A stretch of 55,265 bases of DNA from Streptomyces iranensis (GCF_017874715.1 NZ_JAGGLR010000045.1:1-55265); one strand, 5' to 3'; numbered from the stretch's first letter, positions 32,271 to 47,200 are shown. A program made the numbers and translations. The notes: generated by a model not told the origin, from the letters alone.

Positions 32271-35200
32271 TCAGGACCTTCCGAATTCGTTGTTGATGAT
32301 GTCGAAGAGGTCGTCGGCCGTCGCCGCGTCCAACCCGTTGTCGTCGTCACCGGCGGCCTCACTCTCGATCGTGTTCCACTTGAGCAGCAGCTTCTCCATG
32401 CGGGCGGTGACGAGCGCGCGGTCGGTTCCGCCCTGCGCGGCCGCCTCCAGCGCCCGTTCCAACCGGTCGATCTCAGCGAGTACGGGCAACGCCTCCACCC
32501 GCTCGCCGCCCAGCAATCCGGCGCCGAGATGACCGGCGAGCGCGACCGGGGTGGGGTAGTCGAACACCACCGTGGCCGGCAGCCGCAGGCCGGTGGCCGC
32601 CCCCAGCCGGGTCCGCAGCTCGACGGCCGTCAGCGAGTCGAAGCCCAGCTCCCGGAAGGGCCGGTCCGGCTCGACCGTCGCGCCTCCGGCGAGGCCGAGC
32701 ACCGTCGCGGCGTTGGTCCGCACCATGTCGAGCAGCACACCGGCGGCTTGCTCCCGGGGCATCCCGGCGAGCTCGTCCCGCAGTGACACCTCGGCCGGCT
32801 CGTCGTCCGCGAGGGCCTGTCTCACCTCGGGCAGCTCCCCGATGAGGGGCCGGGCCCGGTTCGCGGTGAAGGCGGGCGCGAACCGTGCCCAGTCGACGTC
32901 GGCGACCGTCACCGTCGGCTCGTCGCGCTCGAGTGCCATGCCCAGGGCGGTAAGCGCTTGACCGGGGGCGAGCTGGTCCAGCCCGAGGCGGCTCAGCCGG
33001 CCCGCCACGTCCCGGTCGGACACCAGGCCACCGCCGCCCCACGGCCCCCACGCCACAGCCGTACCGGCCAGGCCGCGGGAGCGCCGGTTCTGCGCCAGTG
33101 CGTCCAGGTACGCGTTGGCCGCCGCGTAGGCGCTCTGCCGGCCGCTGCCCCAGATTCCCGCGACCGACGAGAACAGGACGAACGCATCCAGCTCCCGGTC
33201 ACCGAGAATCTCGTCCAGATGGGCGGCGCCGGCCACCTTGGCCGCCATGACCCCGGCGATGTCGGCCGCGCTGCTCTCGGCCAGCGACCGGTACGCGCCC
33301 ACACCGGCCGCGTGCACGACGGCGGTCAGCTCCGGCAGCCCGGCGACCAGTTCGGACACCGCTTGCCGATCGGTCACGTCGCAGGCCGCGACCGTCACCT
33401 TGACTCCCCGGCCGATCAGCGCGTCCGCCAGCTCCATGGCGCCGGGAGCGTTCTTGCCGCTCCGGCTGGTCAGAACGATGTGCCCGGCCCCGTTGCCGGC
33501 CAGCCAGTGCGCCACCTGGCGGCCCAGCGCTCCCGTCCCGCCGGTGATCAGTACGGTTCCCCGTGGTCGCCAGCCACCGCCGGCTCGTCCACTGACGGGC
33601 TCCGCCCGCACCAGCCGCCGGACCAGAACCCCCGGGTTACGCAGAGCGATCTGGTCCTCGTCACCGCCTCCGCTCAGCACCGCGGCCATCCGGACGAACG
33701 TCTGCTCGTCGGGCATCCCCGGCAGGTCGACCAGGCCGCCCCAGCGCTCCGGGTGCTCCAGGGCCGCCACCCGGCCGAGGCCCCAGACCTGCGACTGCAC
33801 CGGGTTACGGACGGGATCGGCGTCGCCCGTCGCGACCGCACCGGCGGTGACGCACCACAGCGGTGCCTCGATCCCGGCTTCCCCGAGTACGCGGATGGTC
33901 GCGGCGGTCAGCAGCGTGCCCCGGGCCATCGCGGGGTGGTCAGGATCCGGCGTCTCGTCCAGGGCCAGCAACGACAGCACGCCCTGCGGGGCGGATCCGG
34001 CCAGTCGCTCCGCCAGCCCGTCGATGTCCCCCACGGTGATCCGGCTGATCCGCATGCCCTGGGCGACCAGCCCGTCGAGCAGCACTTCGCCCGCCCCGTC
34101 GCGGGGCAGCAGCGCCAGCCAGCGGCCTTCGGGCCCGGCGTTCTCCGGCATGGCCGCGGGCTGCCAGGTCACACGGTAGAACCAGTCCTGGACCGCCGAG
34201 CGTTCCCGGCGTCGTCGTCGCCACTCGGCCAGAGCCGGGAGCACGTCGCTGAGCGGCTGATCCGGGCCGACGGCCAGTTTCGCCGTGAACGAGTCGAGGT
34301 CGGCGTTGTCCACGACCTCCCAGAACCGGGCGTCCTCCGGGTCGACCGTCGTGCCGCCGTTCGCGGGCGTGACATCCAGCCAGTACCGCTCGCGCTGGAA
34401 CGCGTACGTCGGCAGCTCAACCCTGCGGCCGCCCGGCACCAGCGCCTTCACGTCCACCGGTACGCCACGCTCGTAGAGCCGCCCGAGCGCGGCGACCGCC
34501 GCCCGGGGCTCGGCAACGTCCTTCCTCAACATCGCGAACGCCGCCGCGTCATCGTCCAGGCTCTCCTGGGCCATCGCCGCCAGCACACCGCCCGGCCCCA
34601 CCTCCAACAACGTCCGCACACCCCTATCACCCAGCTCCCGCACCCCATCCGCGAACCGCACCGTCGCCCGCACCTGCTCCACCCAGTACTCCGGGTCGGC
34701 GACCAGAAGCGAACCGGTCACCGTCGACACGATGGGAATCTCGGGCGTGCGGAAGGTCAGCGACGACACCACTTCCCGCAACTCCGCCAGCATCGGCTCC
34801 ATCAACTGCGAGTGGAACGCATGGCTCACCCGCAAACGCCGCGACTTCTCAAACCGTGCGGCGATCTCAACCACCGCGTCCTCATCCCCGGACACCACCA
34901 CCGACGCCGGACCATTGACCGCCGCCAGTCCCACCCGATCCGTCAACCACGGCCTGACTTCAGCTTCAGACGCCTGGATCGACACCATCGCCCCACCAGA
35001 CGGGAGCGCCTGCATCAACCGCCCCCTCGCGGACACCAGCTTCGCCGCGTCCTCAAGAGACAACACCCCGGCCACATGAGCCGCCGCCACCTCACCGATC
35101 GAATGACCCAGCAAGTAATCCGGCTGCACACCCCACGACTCAAGAAGCCGGAAAAGCGCCACCTCCACCGCGAACAACGCCGGCTGCGCGAACCCGGTCT

Positions 35201-38200
35201 GATCCAGCGACTCTCCATCGACCCGCACAAGACCCGGCTCGAAGACCGCACACACCTCATCAAACGCCGCCGCGAACACCGGAAACGCCGCATACAACTC
35301 CCGGCCCATACCCGAGATCTGACTGCCCTGACCGGTAAACATCAACGCCAGCCCACCACGCACGACCGCCGCGACATCCACGTTTTCCAAGGCCGCCAGC
35401 AACGACTCCCGGTCTTCACCCACCACCACCGCGCGATAATCGAACGCAGTCCGGGACACCAGCGACCAACCCACATCCACCGGCTCCAACCCCGGCCGCT
35501 CCTCCACAAACGCCCTCAACCGCAACGCCTGCGCCCGCACCCCCGCCGCCGTCTTCGCCGACACCACCCACGGCACCACCGACCCATCCCGCTCGCCGAA
35601 CATTTCCGATTCGCCAGGCCCGGCCTCGAGCACCACATGCGCGTTCGTGCCGCTCACGCCGAACGACGACACAGCAGCACGTCGAGCCCGGTCCACAGCA
35701 GGCCACGACACCTGCGACAGCACCAGCGAAACGCCACCCGACGCCCAGTCGACCTCGGGAGTCGGCGAATCCACATGCAACGTCCGCGGCACCACCCCAT
35801 GGCGCATGGCGAGGACCATCTTGATGACACCAGCCACACCAGCAGCCGCCTGCGTATGACCGATATTCGACTTGATCGACCCGAGCAACAGCGGCTGATC
35901 CCGATCCTGGCCATAGGTCGCGAGCAAAGCCTGGGCCTCGATCGGGTCACCCAAACGCGTCCCCGTGCCATGCGCCTCGACCACATCAACATCAGCCGGA
36001 GACAACCCCGCATTGGCCAGCGCCTGACGAATCACCCGCTGCTGAGCAGGACCATTCGGCGCCGTCAAACCATTCGACGCACCATCCTGGTTGATCGCCG
36101 AACTACGTACGAAAGCAAGGATTTGATGTCCTTGACGTTCCGCATCCGACTGCCGCTCCAGCAAGAGCCAGCCGACGCCCTCCGACCAGCCCGTCCCGTC
36201 GGCCGTACCGGAGAAGGATTTGCACCGGCCGTCGGCCGCGAGGCCGCGCTGACGGCTGAACTCCACGAAGGTGTAGGGCGTCGACATGACCGTGACGCCG
36301 CCGGCCAGGGCCAGCGAGCATTCGCCCTGCCGCAGCGCCTGGGCGGCCAGGTGCAGCGCCACCAGCGACGACGAGCAGGCCGTGTCCACGCTGACCGCCG
36401 GGCCCTCGAGGCCGAACGCATAGGAGACGCGGCCCGACGCGACGCTGGCCGAGCTGCCGCTGGACAGGTAGCCCTCGACGCCCTCCGGGACCGACTGCAG
36501 CCGGGAGGCGTAGTCGTTCAGCATGATCCCGGCGAAGACACCGGTCTGGCTGCCCCGCAACGACGTCGGGTCGAGACCGGCCGCCTCGAACGCCTCCCAC
36601 GCCGTTTCCAGCAGCAGGCGCTGTTGCGGGTCCATCGCGACGGCCTCGCGCGGGCTGATGCCGAAGAACGCGGCGTCGAAATCGCCGGCGTCGTGCAGGA
36701 AGCCGCCCTCGATCGCGTACGTCTTGCCCACCGCGTCCGGGTCCGGGTCGTAGAGGCCGTCGGTGTCCCAGCCGCGGTCGTCGGGGAACCGGGAGACGGC
36801 GTCGGTGCCGTCGGCCACCAGCCGCCACAGGTCCTCCGGCGTCGCCACACCGCCCGGGAAGCGGCAGCTCATCGACACCACGACGATCGGGTCGTCGTCG
36901 GTGGCCGGCGAGGCGGCGGCCGGTGTGGCCACCAAGGCATGTTCGCCGAGCAGTTCCTGACGCAGGTGCTCGACCAGGGCCGTCGGGGTCGGGTGATCGA
37001 ACACCACGGTCGCCGGCAGACGTAGTCCGGTCGCCGCGCCGAGCCGGTTGCGCAGTTCCACGGCGGTCAGGGAGTCGAATCCGAGGTCCCGGAAAGGCTT
37101 GCCGAGGTCGACTGTGTCCGCGTCGGCCTCGCCCAGCACGGTGGCGATGTTCGAGCGCACCAGGCCGGTCAGGAAGGTCGCCTGTTCGGCCGCGTCCATC
37201 GCCGCGAGCTGCCCGGCCAGGCCGGGGCCGGCGGAGTCCACGGTCGAGCGGGCCGTACGGCGTCCGGTCCGGGGCACGAGGGCGCTCAGCAGGGGTGGAA
37301 CGCTGTCGCCGTTGGTACGCAAGGTCGCGAGATCCACCCGCATGGCCACCGTTCGGGCCTGGTCCGACCGCCGGGCCGCGTCGAACAGGGCCAGTCCTTC
37401 GCCGGCGGTCAGCGGCAGCAGTCCGGCGCGGGCCATCCGGCTGCGGTCGATGGCGGTCAGGTTTCCGGTCATGCCGCCCGGCTCGGCCCACAGGCCCCAG
37501 GCCACCGCGGTCGCCGGAAGGCCCTGGGCCTGCCGGTGCTGGGCGAACGCGTCCACGAAGGCGTTGGCGGCCGCATAGTTGCCCTGGCCTGCCGCCCCCA
37601 CGACGGAGGCGGAGGACGAGAACAGCACGAAGGCCGCAAGGTCCAGCTCCCGGGTCAGCTCGTGCAGGTTGAGGACCGCGTCCACCTTCGGCCGCAGCAC
37701 CGCGTCGAGCCGGTCGGTGGTCATCGCGGGGAGCAGGCCGTCGTCGACCACTCCGGCGGTGTGCACCACCGCGGTCAACGGGTGCGCGGCCGGGATGCTC
37801 GCCAGCGTCGCCGCGACGGCGTCCCGGTCGGCTACGTCGCAAGCCACCATCGTCACCTGGGCCCCGAGCCCGGTCAGCTCGGCGAGAAGCTCCGCTGCGC
37901 CGGGCGCATCCGCTCCCCGGCGACCGGCGAGCAGCAGGTGCTTGACCTGGTACGCGGTCACCAGATGCCGGGCCACGAGGGCGCCCAGGGCTCCCGTGCC
38001 GCCGGTGATCAGCGTGGTGCCGTCCGGGTCGAGCCCGCGCGGGATGGTGAGCACCGCTTTGCCGACCAGCTTGGCCTGGCTCAGGTTCCGGACGGCGTCC
38101 CGGCCCCGGCGCACGTCCCAGGTCGTGACCGGTAGCGGCGCCAGCACGCCCCGGTCGAACAGTTCGAGCAGTTCGGCCAGCATCTCCCGGATGCGTTCGG

Positions 38201-41200
38201 CGCCGGCCGCCTCGATCAGGTCGTACGCCCGATAGGAGACGCCCGGATACCGCTCGGCGACGGCCCGCGGGTCACGGATGTCGGTCTTGCCGAGCTCCAG
38301 GAAGCGGCCCCCGTGCGGCAGCAGGCGCAGCGAGGCGTCCACGAACTCACCAGCAAGGCAGTCCAGCACCACGTCCACGCCGGCGCCCCCGGTCGCGTCC
38401 AGGAACTGCCGTTCGAAGTCCAGAGTTCGCGAGCCGGCGATGTGTTCGTCGTCGAATCCGCCTGCGCGCAACGCGTCCCACTTGCCCGCGCTCGCCGTAC
38501 CGAAGACTTCGAGCCCGAGGTGCCGGGCGAGTTGCGTCGCCGCGAAGCCCACGCCACCGGCCGCGGCGTGGATGACGATGCGCTCGCCCGCCCTCGCGGC
38601 GGCCAGGTCGACCAGTCCGTAGTAGGCGGTCAGGTACACGATCGGCACCGCGGCCGCCTGCTCCCACGACCAACCTGCCGGTTTGCGGGCCAGCAGCCGG
38701 GCGTCGGTCACCGTCACCGGGCCGAAGGCGTCGGGGAGGATGCCGAACACCTCATCGCCCGGGCGTACGGAGCTGACGCCGGGGCCGGTCTCGAGGACCA
38801 CGCCCGCGCCCTCACCGCCGATGACCGCGTCGCCCGGATAGAGGCCGAGCACCACGAGGACGTCCCGGAAATTGACCCCCGCGGCGCGTACGGCGAGCCG
38901 TACCTCACCGGCGCCGAGCTCGCGCAGGGCCTCCGGCGCCTCCACCAGGGCCAGGTTGTCGACGGTCCCCGAGGCGCCGGTGACGTCCAGCCGCCACGCC
39001 GGTCCAGGCGGCGGGATCAGCCCCGCGTCCTCCGCGAGGCGGGTCAGCCGGGGCACCAGCACGCTGCCGTCGCGCACGAGGAGCTGCGATTCACCCGTCG
39101 CCATCGCCCCGGGCAGGGCGGCCGCTCCCCCGTCGTCGAGGTCGGCCAGGACGAACCGCCCCGGGTTCTCCGCCTGCGCCGATCGCAGCAGCCCCCACAC
39201 CGCCGCGCCGGCCGGGTCGGTGATGTCGTCGCCGGCCGCCCCATGGGTGACCACGACCAGCCGCGCGTCGCTCAGCCGAGCGTCCGCCAGCCATGCCCGC
39301 ACCAGTTCCAGCGCTCGTCCGGCCGTATCGTGAACCGCGGCCGCCGAGCTGCCCGAGGTGCCGATGAGTGCCACCACGGTGCCCGCCGCGGGATCGACGT
39401 CGGCGAGGTCGTTGTGCGCGCTCGCCGTGACGCCCGCCGCGGTCAGTTCCGCGGCGAATTCCCGATCCTCGAGGACGGCCCATTTCCCGACCGGCGCGAC
39501 GGTCCCCGTTTCCACCGGCACCCAGCCGACGCGGAACAGAGAGTCGTGGTGCGCGGGCCGGGCCACGGCTGCCATCGCGCCGGACACCGGCCGCAGCACC
39601 AGCCGCTCGATCGAGACCACCGGCCGGCCCGCCGGGTCGGCGATCTCCAGTGCGAGCGCGTCGGTTCCGGCCGGCGCCATCCGTACCCGGGCCGCGGTGG
39701 CCCCGGACGCGTGCAGGGTCACGCCGCTGAACGAGAACGGGAGCCCCGTCTGCCGGGAACCGTCCCCGAAGTCACCGACGCTCATCACGTGCTGGGCCGC
39801 GTCGAGCAGGGCCGGGTGGACGCCGAACGTACTGGCGTCGCGGGTCGCCTCGCCGGGCAGGCGTACCTCGGCGTACATCACCCCGTCGCCCCGCCAGGCC
39901 GCCGCGAGCCCCTGGAACACCGGCCCGTACGCATAGCCCGCGTCGACCAGCCGCGGATACACCTCGCTCACGTCGACCGGCTCGGCCCCGGCCGGCGGCC
40001 ACTGACTCAGGTCCACCGCCTGCCCCGGCTGCGCCCCTCCCAGGGTGCCCGAGGCGTGACGGACCCATTCCGTGGCCCCGTCCGGGCGCGCGTACACGGT
40101 GAATGCGCACCGCCCGGCTTCGTCCGGTCCGGCCACCGCGACCTGGACCTGGACACCGTCGCGCTCCGGCAGCACCAACGGCGCCTGCACGATCAACTCG
40201 TCGACGCGCCCGCAACCGACCTCGTCACCCGCGCGCAGAGCCAGCTCCACGAACGCGGTACCCGGCAGGAGCACCCGCCCGACCACAGTGTGGTCGGCCA
40301 GCCAGGAATGCGTACGCAACGAGATCCGGCCGGTCAGCAGGACGCCCTCACCGTCCGCCCGGAACACCGCCGCACCAAGCAGCGGATGGTTCGCCGCCCC
40401 GAGCCCGACCGAGGTGACGTCCGCAGCCGACGAGGTGGCCTCCAACCAGTACCGCTCATGCTGGAAGGCATAGACCGGCAGGTCAACCCGCCTCCCGCCC
40501 GGCATCAGAGCCTTCCAGTCGAGCCGGATGCCCCGGACATGCAGCCTCCCGGCCGCGCCGACGACCGCTCGTGGCTCCGCAACGTCCTTGCGCAAGGTCG
40601 CGAACGCCGCCGCGTCATCGCCCAAACTCTCCTGGGCCATCGCCGCCAACACCCCGCCCGGCCCCACCTCCAGAAACGTCCGCACACCCCTATCACCCAG
40701 CTCCCGCACCCCATCCGCGAACCGCACCGTCGCCCGCACCTGCTCCACCCAGTACTCGGCGTCCGCAGTCAGCAGCCCGCCGGTCACCGTCGACACGACC
40801 GGGATCTGCGGAGCGTGGAACCTCAGCGAGGACACCACTTCCCGGAACTCACCCAACATCGGCTCCATCAACGGCGAATGGAACGCGTGACTCACCCGCA
40901 AACGCCGCGACTTGGCAAACCGCGCCGCAACCGCCAGGACCACGTCCTCATCCCCGGACACCACCACCGACACCGGACCGTTCACCGCCGCGATGGCAAC
41001 CCGATCCGTCAACCACGGCCTGACTTCAGCTTCAGACGCCTGAATCGACACCATCGCCCCACCAGACGGGAGCGCCTGCATCAACCGGCCCCTCGCGGAC
41101 ACCAGCTTCGCCGCGTCCTCAAGAGACAACACCCCGGCCACATGCGCCGCCGCCACCTCACCGATCGAATGACCCAGCAGGTAGTCGGGGGCGATCCCCC

Positions 41201-44200
41201 ACGACTCAAGAAGCCGGAAAAGCGCCACTTCGAGCGCGAACAACGCGGGCTGCGCGTGCTCCGTCCGATCCAGAGCTTCGACATCGGCCAGGAGCAGACC
41301 CGGCTCGAACACCGCGCACACCTCATCAAACGCCGCCGCGAACACCGGGAACACCTCATACAAACCACGACCCATGCCCGGGGTCTGACTGCCCTGACCG
41401 GTGAACATCAACGCCAGAGCACCCCGGGCGACCGCTTCGGCTTCCACGTCCGCCAAGCGCGCCAACAGCTCATCCCGATCGGCGCCCACCACCACCGCGC
41501 GATGATCGAACAGAGGCCGCGATGCCAGCGACCAACCCACATCCACCGGCTCCAACCCCGGCCGCTCCTCCACAAACGCCCTCAACCGCAACGCCTGCGC
41601 CCGCACCCCCGCCGCCGTCTTCGCCGACACCACCCACGGCACCACCGGCACCACCGGCACCCTGGGACGCGTTTCCGACTCATCCGTCTTGCCAGGAGCG
41701 GCCTCGAGCACCACGTGCGCATTGGTGCCGCTCACACCGAACGACGACACCGCCGACCGACACACCCGACCAACAGCAGGCCACTCCAATCGCGAAGTCG
41801 CCAGCGAAACGGCACCGGAAGCCCAGTCCACCTCCGGCGACGGCGAGTCCACGTGCAACGTCTGCGGCACCACCCCATGGCGCATGGCGAGGACCATCTT
41901 GATGACACCGGCCACACCAGCAGCCGCCTGCGTATGACCGATGTTCGACTTGATCGACCCCAGCAACAACGGCTGCACCCGATCTTGCCCGTAGGTCGCG
42001 AGCAGAGCCTGGGCCTCGATCGGGTCGCCCAACCGGGTTCCGGTTCCGTGCGCCTCGACCACATCAACGTCAGCCGGAGACAACCCCGCGTTGGCCAGCG
42101 CCTGACGGATCACCCGCTGCTGAGCAGGACCATTCGGCGCCGTCAAACCATTCGACGCACCATCCTGATTCACCGCCGAACCCCGCACGAAAGCAAGGAT
42201 TTCGTGTCCTTGACGTTCCGCATCCGACTGGCGCTCCAGCAGGAGCCAGCCGACGCCCTCCGACCAGCCGGTTCCATCGGCCGTACCGGAGAAGGATTTG
42301 CACCGGCCGTCGGCCGCGAGGCCGCGCTGGCGGCTGAACTCGACAAAGACGTCGGGCGTCGACATCACCATGACGCCACCCGCAAGGGCCATCGAGCATT
42401 CGCCCTGGCGCAACGCCTGCGCGGCCAAATGCAAAGCAACCAACGACGACGAGCAGGCCGTGTCCACCGTGACCGCCGGGCCTTCGAGACCGAAGGTGTA
42501 CGACACCCGGCCGGAGGCCACGCTGGCGGAGCTGCCACTGACGAGATAGCCCTCGGCGCCCTCCGGAACCGTGTGCAGGCGGGAAATGTAGTCCTGGCCG
42601 CTGGTTCCGACGAACACTCCGGTGCGGCTGCCATGCAGAGAGCCCGGGTCGAGACCGGCCCGCTCGAACGCTTCCCAGGCGGTTTCGAGCAGGAGCCGCT
42701 GTTGCGGGTCCATCGCCACCGCCTCGCGGGCGCTGATGCCGAAGAAGGCCGCGTCGAAGCCGCTCACGTCGTCCAGGAAGCCACCCTCGACGACGTAGCT
42801 CTTGCCGGGCGTCTCGGGGTCGGGGTCGTAGAGGCCGTCGACGTCCCAGCCGCGGTCCGGCGGGAAGCCGGTGATGGCGTCGGTGCCGTCGACCACGAGC
42901 CGCCAGAGTTCTTCCGGCGTGGTCACTCCGCCCGGGTAGCGGCAGCTCATCGACACGACGACGATCGGGTCGCCGTCGACCGCCGCGGCGACGACCGGTT
43001 CGGCGACCTCAAGGCGTTCGCCGAGCACTTCCGCGTTGAGGAACTCGACCAGCGCGGCCGGTGTCGGGTGGTCAAACACCACCGTCGCGGGCAGCCGCCG
43101 GCCGATCGCCTCGGCTAGCCGGGTCCGCAGCTCGACGGCGGTCAGGGAGTCGAGGCCCAGGTCCTTGAAGGCCCGGCCGGTTTCGACCGCCGCGACGCCG
43201 GCCTGGCCGAGGACCGCAGCCGCGTGCGAGCGCACCAGGTCGGCCAGGTAGGTGAGCCGCTCCGGTTCGGGCATCGCCGCCAGTCCCGAGCCGCCGCCGG
43301 TGGAGGAGCGTGCTTTCCGCCGCTCTACCCGCGGTCGTATCGCCTCCGTCGCCGTGCCGGACGCGGTCGTCGCGTCGTCGGGAGCCGGGCGGAGCACAAG
43401 TCGTTCGACGGAGGCCACGGGTTGTCCCACGCCGTCGGCGATGTCCACGGCTACGGCGTCCGGGCCGGCCGGGGAGAGCCGCAGCCGTACCTCGGTGGCT
43501 CCGGTCGCGTGCAGGGTCACCCCGGAGAACGAGAACGGCAGAGTGTCGGATTCCGCGCCGGTGGCCCGCAAGGCGGTCAGGGCCGCGTCGAACAGCACCG
43601 GATGCAGCCCGTACGCCGAAGCCTCCCCCGTGATTCCCTGAGGCAGGCGCGCCTCGGCGTACACGGTGTCGTCGAGCTGCCACACCCCGGCCAGGACCTC
43701 ACCGGCCCCGTCCACTGCTCGCGCCCCGGCCGGCGGCCACGGCGAAAGCACCACCGCGTCGACCGGAATGGCCTGCGAGAGGGTTCCGGTGGCGTGCTGC
43801 GTCCACGGCGATTGCTCGTCGGCCCGCGCGTACACGGTGAAGTCGCGCCGGCCGTTCTCCTCCGTTCCCGCCACAGCGATCTGCACCTGCACGGTCCCGC
43901 GCTCCGGCACCACTACCGGCGCCTGGATGACCAGTTCGTCGAGACGGTCGCAGCCCACCTCGTCGCTCGCTCGCAACGCCAGCTCCACGAACGCCGTCCC
44001 CGGCAGCAGGACGCGCTCTCCCAGCCGATGCCCGGCCAGCCATTGATGCGTACGCAACGACACCCGCCCGGTCATCACCAGGCCGCCGTCACGCGCCAGC
44101 GAGACCGCCGTCCCCAACGGATGCCCCGCCTCACCCAGCGGCGCCACGTCCAGCCAATACCGCTCCCGCTGGAACGCATAAGTCGGTAGCTGAACCTGCT

Positions 44201-47200
44201 TTCCCCGCGGATAAACCGCCTTCCAGTCGACCTCGACCCCATGCGTCCACGCCTCGGCCACCGACGTCAGGAACCGTTGCAGCCCGCCGTCATCACGCCG
44301 CAACGACCCCACAGCAACTTCCTGCACACCAACAGTCAGCACCGGATGCGGACTGCACTCGATCAACACCCCATGCCCATCCCCCACCAACGCCCGGGTC
44401 GCCTGCTCAAACAACACCGGCCGACGCAAGCTCTCAAACCAATACCCACAATCCAACCCACTCGTATCGAACAACTCACCCGTCAGCGCCGAATAGAACG
44501 GGACTTGACCGGATCGCGGGGCCACCGGCGCAAGCAGCTCCAGGATCTCCTCACGCAAACCATCCACATCCGCCGAATGCGACGCGTAATCCACCGGTAT
44601 CCGCCGAGCACGCACACCCGACGACTCCAGCTCCACCCGCCACTCATCCAACGCATCCGCCGGACCCGACACCACCACAGAACTCGGGCCGTTATAAGCC
44701 GCGATCCCCAACGGCCGCCCCTCAAGCCGCGCCCGCACCTCATCCGCCGACAACCCAACCGACACCATCCCGCCCACACCCGCAATACGCAGCAGAACAC
44801 GACTACGCAAAGCCACCACCCGCGCGCCGTCCCGCAACGACAACGCACCCGCCACCACCGCAGCCGCAATCTCACCCTGCGAATGACCCACCACCGCATC
44901 CGGCGAAACACCATACGAACGCCACAGCTCGGCAAGCGACACCATCACCGCCCACAACACCGGCTGCACCACATCAACCCGATCCAACTCACCCCCACCA
45001 CCACGCAGAACCTCAACCAGCGACCAATCCACAAACTCCGACAACGCCGCCGCACAGTCCTCAATGGATTTCACAAACACAGGCGACTGGTCCAGCAACT
45101 CCACCGCCATCCCGGCCCACTGCGAACCCTGCCCCGGAAAGACGAACACCACCTTCCCGCCACCGGCCCGGACCACAAGACCCTCACCCACCACCGCCCG
45201 ATACTCAAACACCGACCGCGACGCCAGCGACCAGCCCACATCCACCGGATCGAGACCGGGACGCTCGGCCACGAACGCCGTCAACCGCTCAACCTGTTCG
45301 CGTACGCCCTCTTCGGTTTTCGCCGACACCACCCACGGCGCCGCGGCCTCAGACCGCCTCTCGGATGTTTCTGGTCCGTCCGGCGCTGCTTCCAGGACCA
45401 CATGCGCGTTCGTACCGCTCACACCGAACGACGACACCGCCGACCGACACACCCGGTCCACATCGGGCCACGGCACCTGCGACGTCGCCAAAGACACCGC
45501 ACCCGAAGACCAATCCACCTCCGGCGACGGCTCATCCACATGCAACGTCCGCGGCACCACCCCATGCCGCATCGCCAACACCATCTTGATCACACCAGCC
45601 ACACCAGCAGCCGCCTGCGTATGACCGATATTCGACTTGATCGACCCCAACAGCAGCGGCCGATCCCGGTCCTGCCCGTACGTCGCCAGCAGCGCCTGGG
45701 CCTCGATCGGGTCACCCAACGTGGTACCCGTCCCGTGCGCCTCCACCACATCCACATCAGCCGGAGACAACCGCGCATTGGCCAGCGCCTGACGGATCAC
45801 GCGCTGCTGCGAAGGACCGTTCGGAGCCGTCAAACCATTCGACGCGCCGTCCTGGTTGACCGCCGAACCCCGTACCAGAGCAAGCACTTCATGCCCGAGC
45901 CGTTCGGCGTCGGACAAGCGCTCCAAGAGCAACCACCCCGCACCCTCGCCCCACCCCGTACCATCCGCGCCCGCCGCGAAGGCCTTGCACCGGCCATCGG
46001 CCGAGAGGCCGCGCTGGCGGCTGAACTCGACGAACGTGTACGGCGTCGACATGACCGTGACCCCACCCGCGAGCGCCATCGAACACTCGCCTTGGCGCAG
46101 CGCCTGGGCTGCCAGATGCAACGCCACCAACGACGACGAACAGGCCGTGTCGACCGTCACCGCCGGACCTTCCAAGCCGAAGGTGTACGAGATCCGGCCC
46201 GAGGCGACGCTTCCGGTGTTGCCGATCCCGAGGTAGCCCTCGACACTCTCCGGGACCGCGGTCAGCCGGGAGGCGTAGTCCTGCCCGTTGCTGCCCACGA
46301 ACACGCCCGTCCGGCTGCCGCGCAGCGACTCGGGGGCGAAGCCGGCGCGTTCGAATGCCTCCCACGCGGTCTCCAGCAGCACCCGTTGCTGCGGGTCCAT
46401 GGCGACTGCTTCGCGCGAGCTGATGCCGAAGAAGGCCGCGTCGAAATCGCCGGCGTCGTGCAGGAAACCACCCTCGATCGCGTACGTCTTGCCCGCCGCC
46501 GCCGGATCGGGGTCGTAGAGCTCCTCGATGTCCCAGCCCCGGTCCGTCGGGAAGCCGGTGATCGCGTCGCCTCCGCTGGACAGCAGCTCCCACAGTTCCT
46601 CGGGCGTGCTCACCCCACCGGGGAAGCGGCAACTCATCGAAACCACGACGATCGGGTCGTCCTCGACGGCACCGGCGACAACCACCGGCGCGCTCAGGTC
46701 GACCCGGTTGCCCAGCAGTTCGGCCTCAAGGTGACCGGCGAGCGCCTGGGCGCTCGGATAGTCGAAGACCACCGTGGCCGGCAGCCGCAAGCCGGTGGCC
46801 TTGGCCAGCCGGTTGCGCAGCTCCACCGCGGTCAGCGAGTCGAACCCCAGTTCGCGGAACGCGCGCTCGGCGTCGACCGCGGCCGCCCCGGATCGCCCGA
46901 GCACCACGGCGGCGTGGGTACGGACCAGGTCGACCAGGAAGGCGGTGCGCTCGTCCCCGCTCATCACCGCCAGCGGCTCGACCGACCCCGCATCGGCTTT
47001 CCGCCGACGCGGTACGAGGCCGCGCAGTACCGGTGGCACATCGTCGTGGCCGCTTCGTAGGGCGGCCAGGTTCAGCCGCGCGGGGACAGTGTGCGCCCGC
47101 CCGGCCGCACACGCCGCGTCGAACAACGCCAGCGCCTCTTCGCCGGCCAGGGGCACCAGGCCCGCGCGCGCCAGCCGCCCGGTGCCGACGGCGTCCAGGT

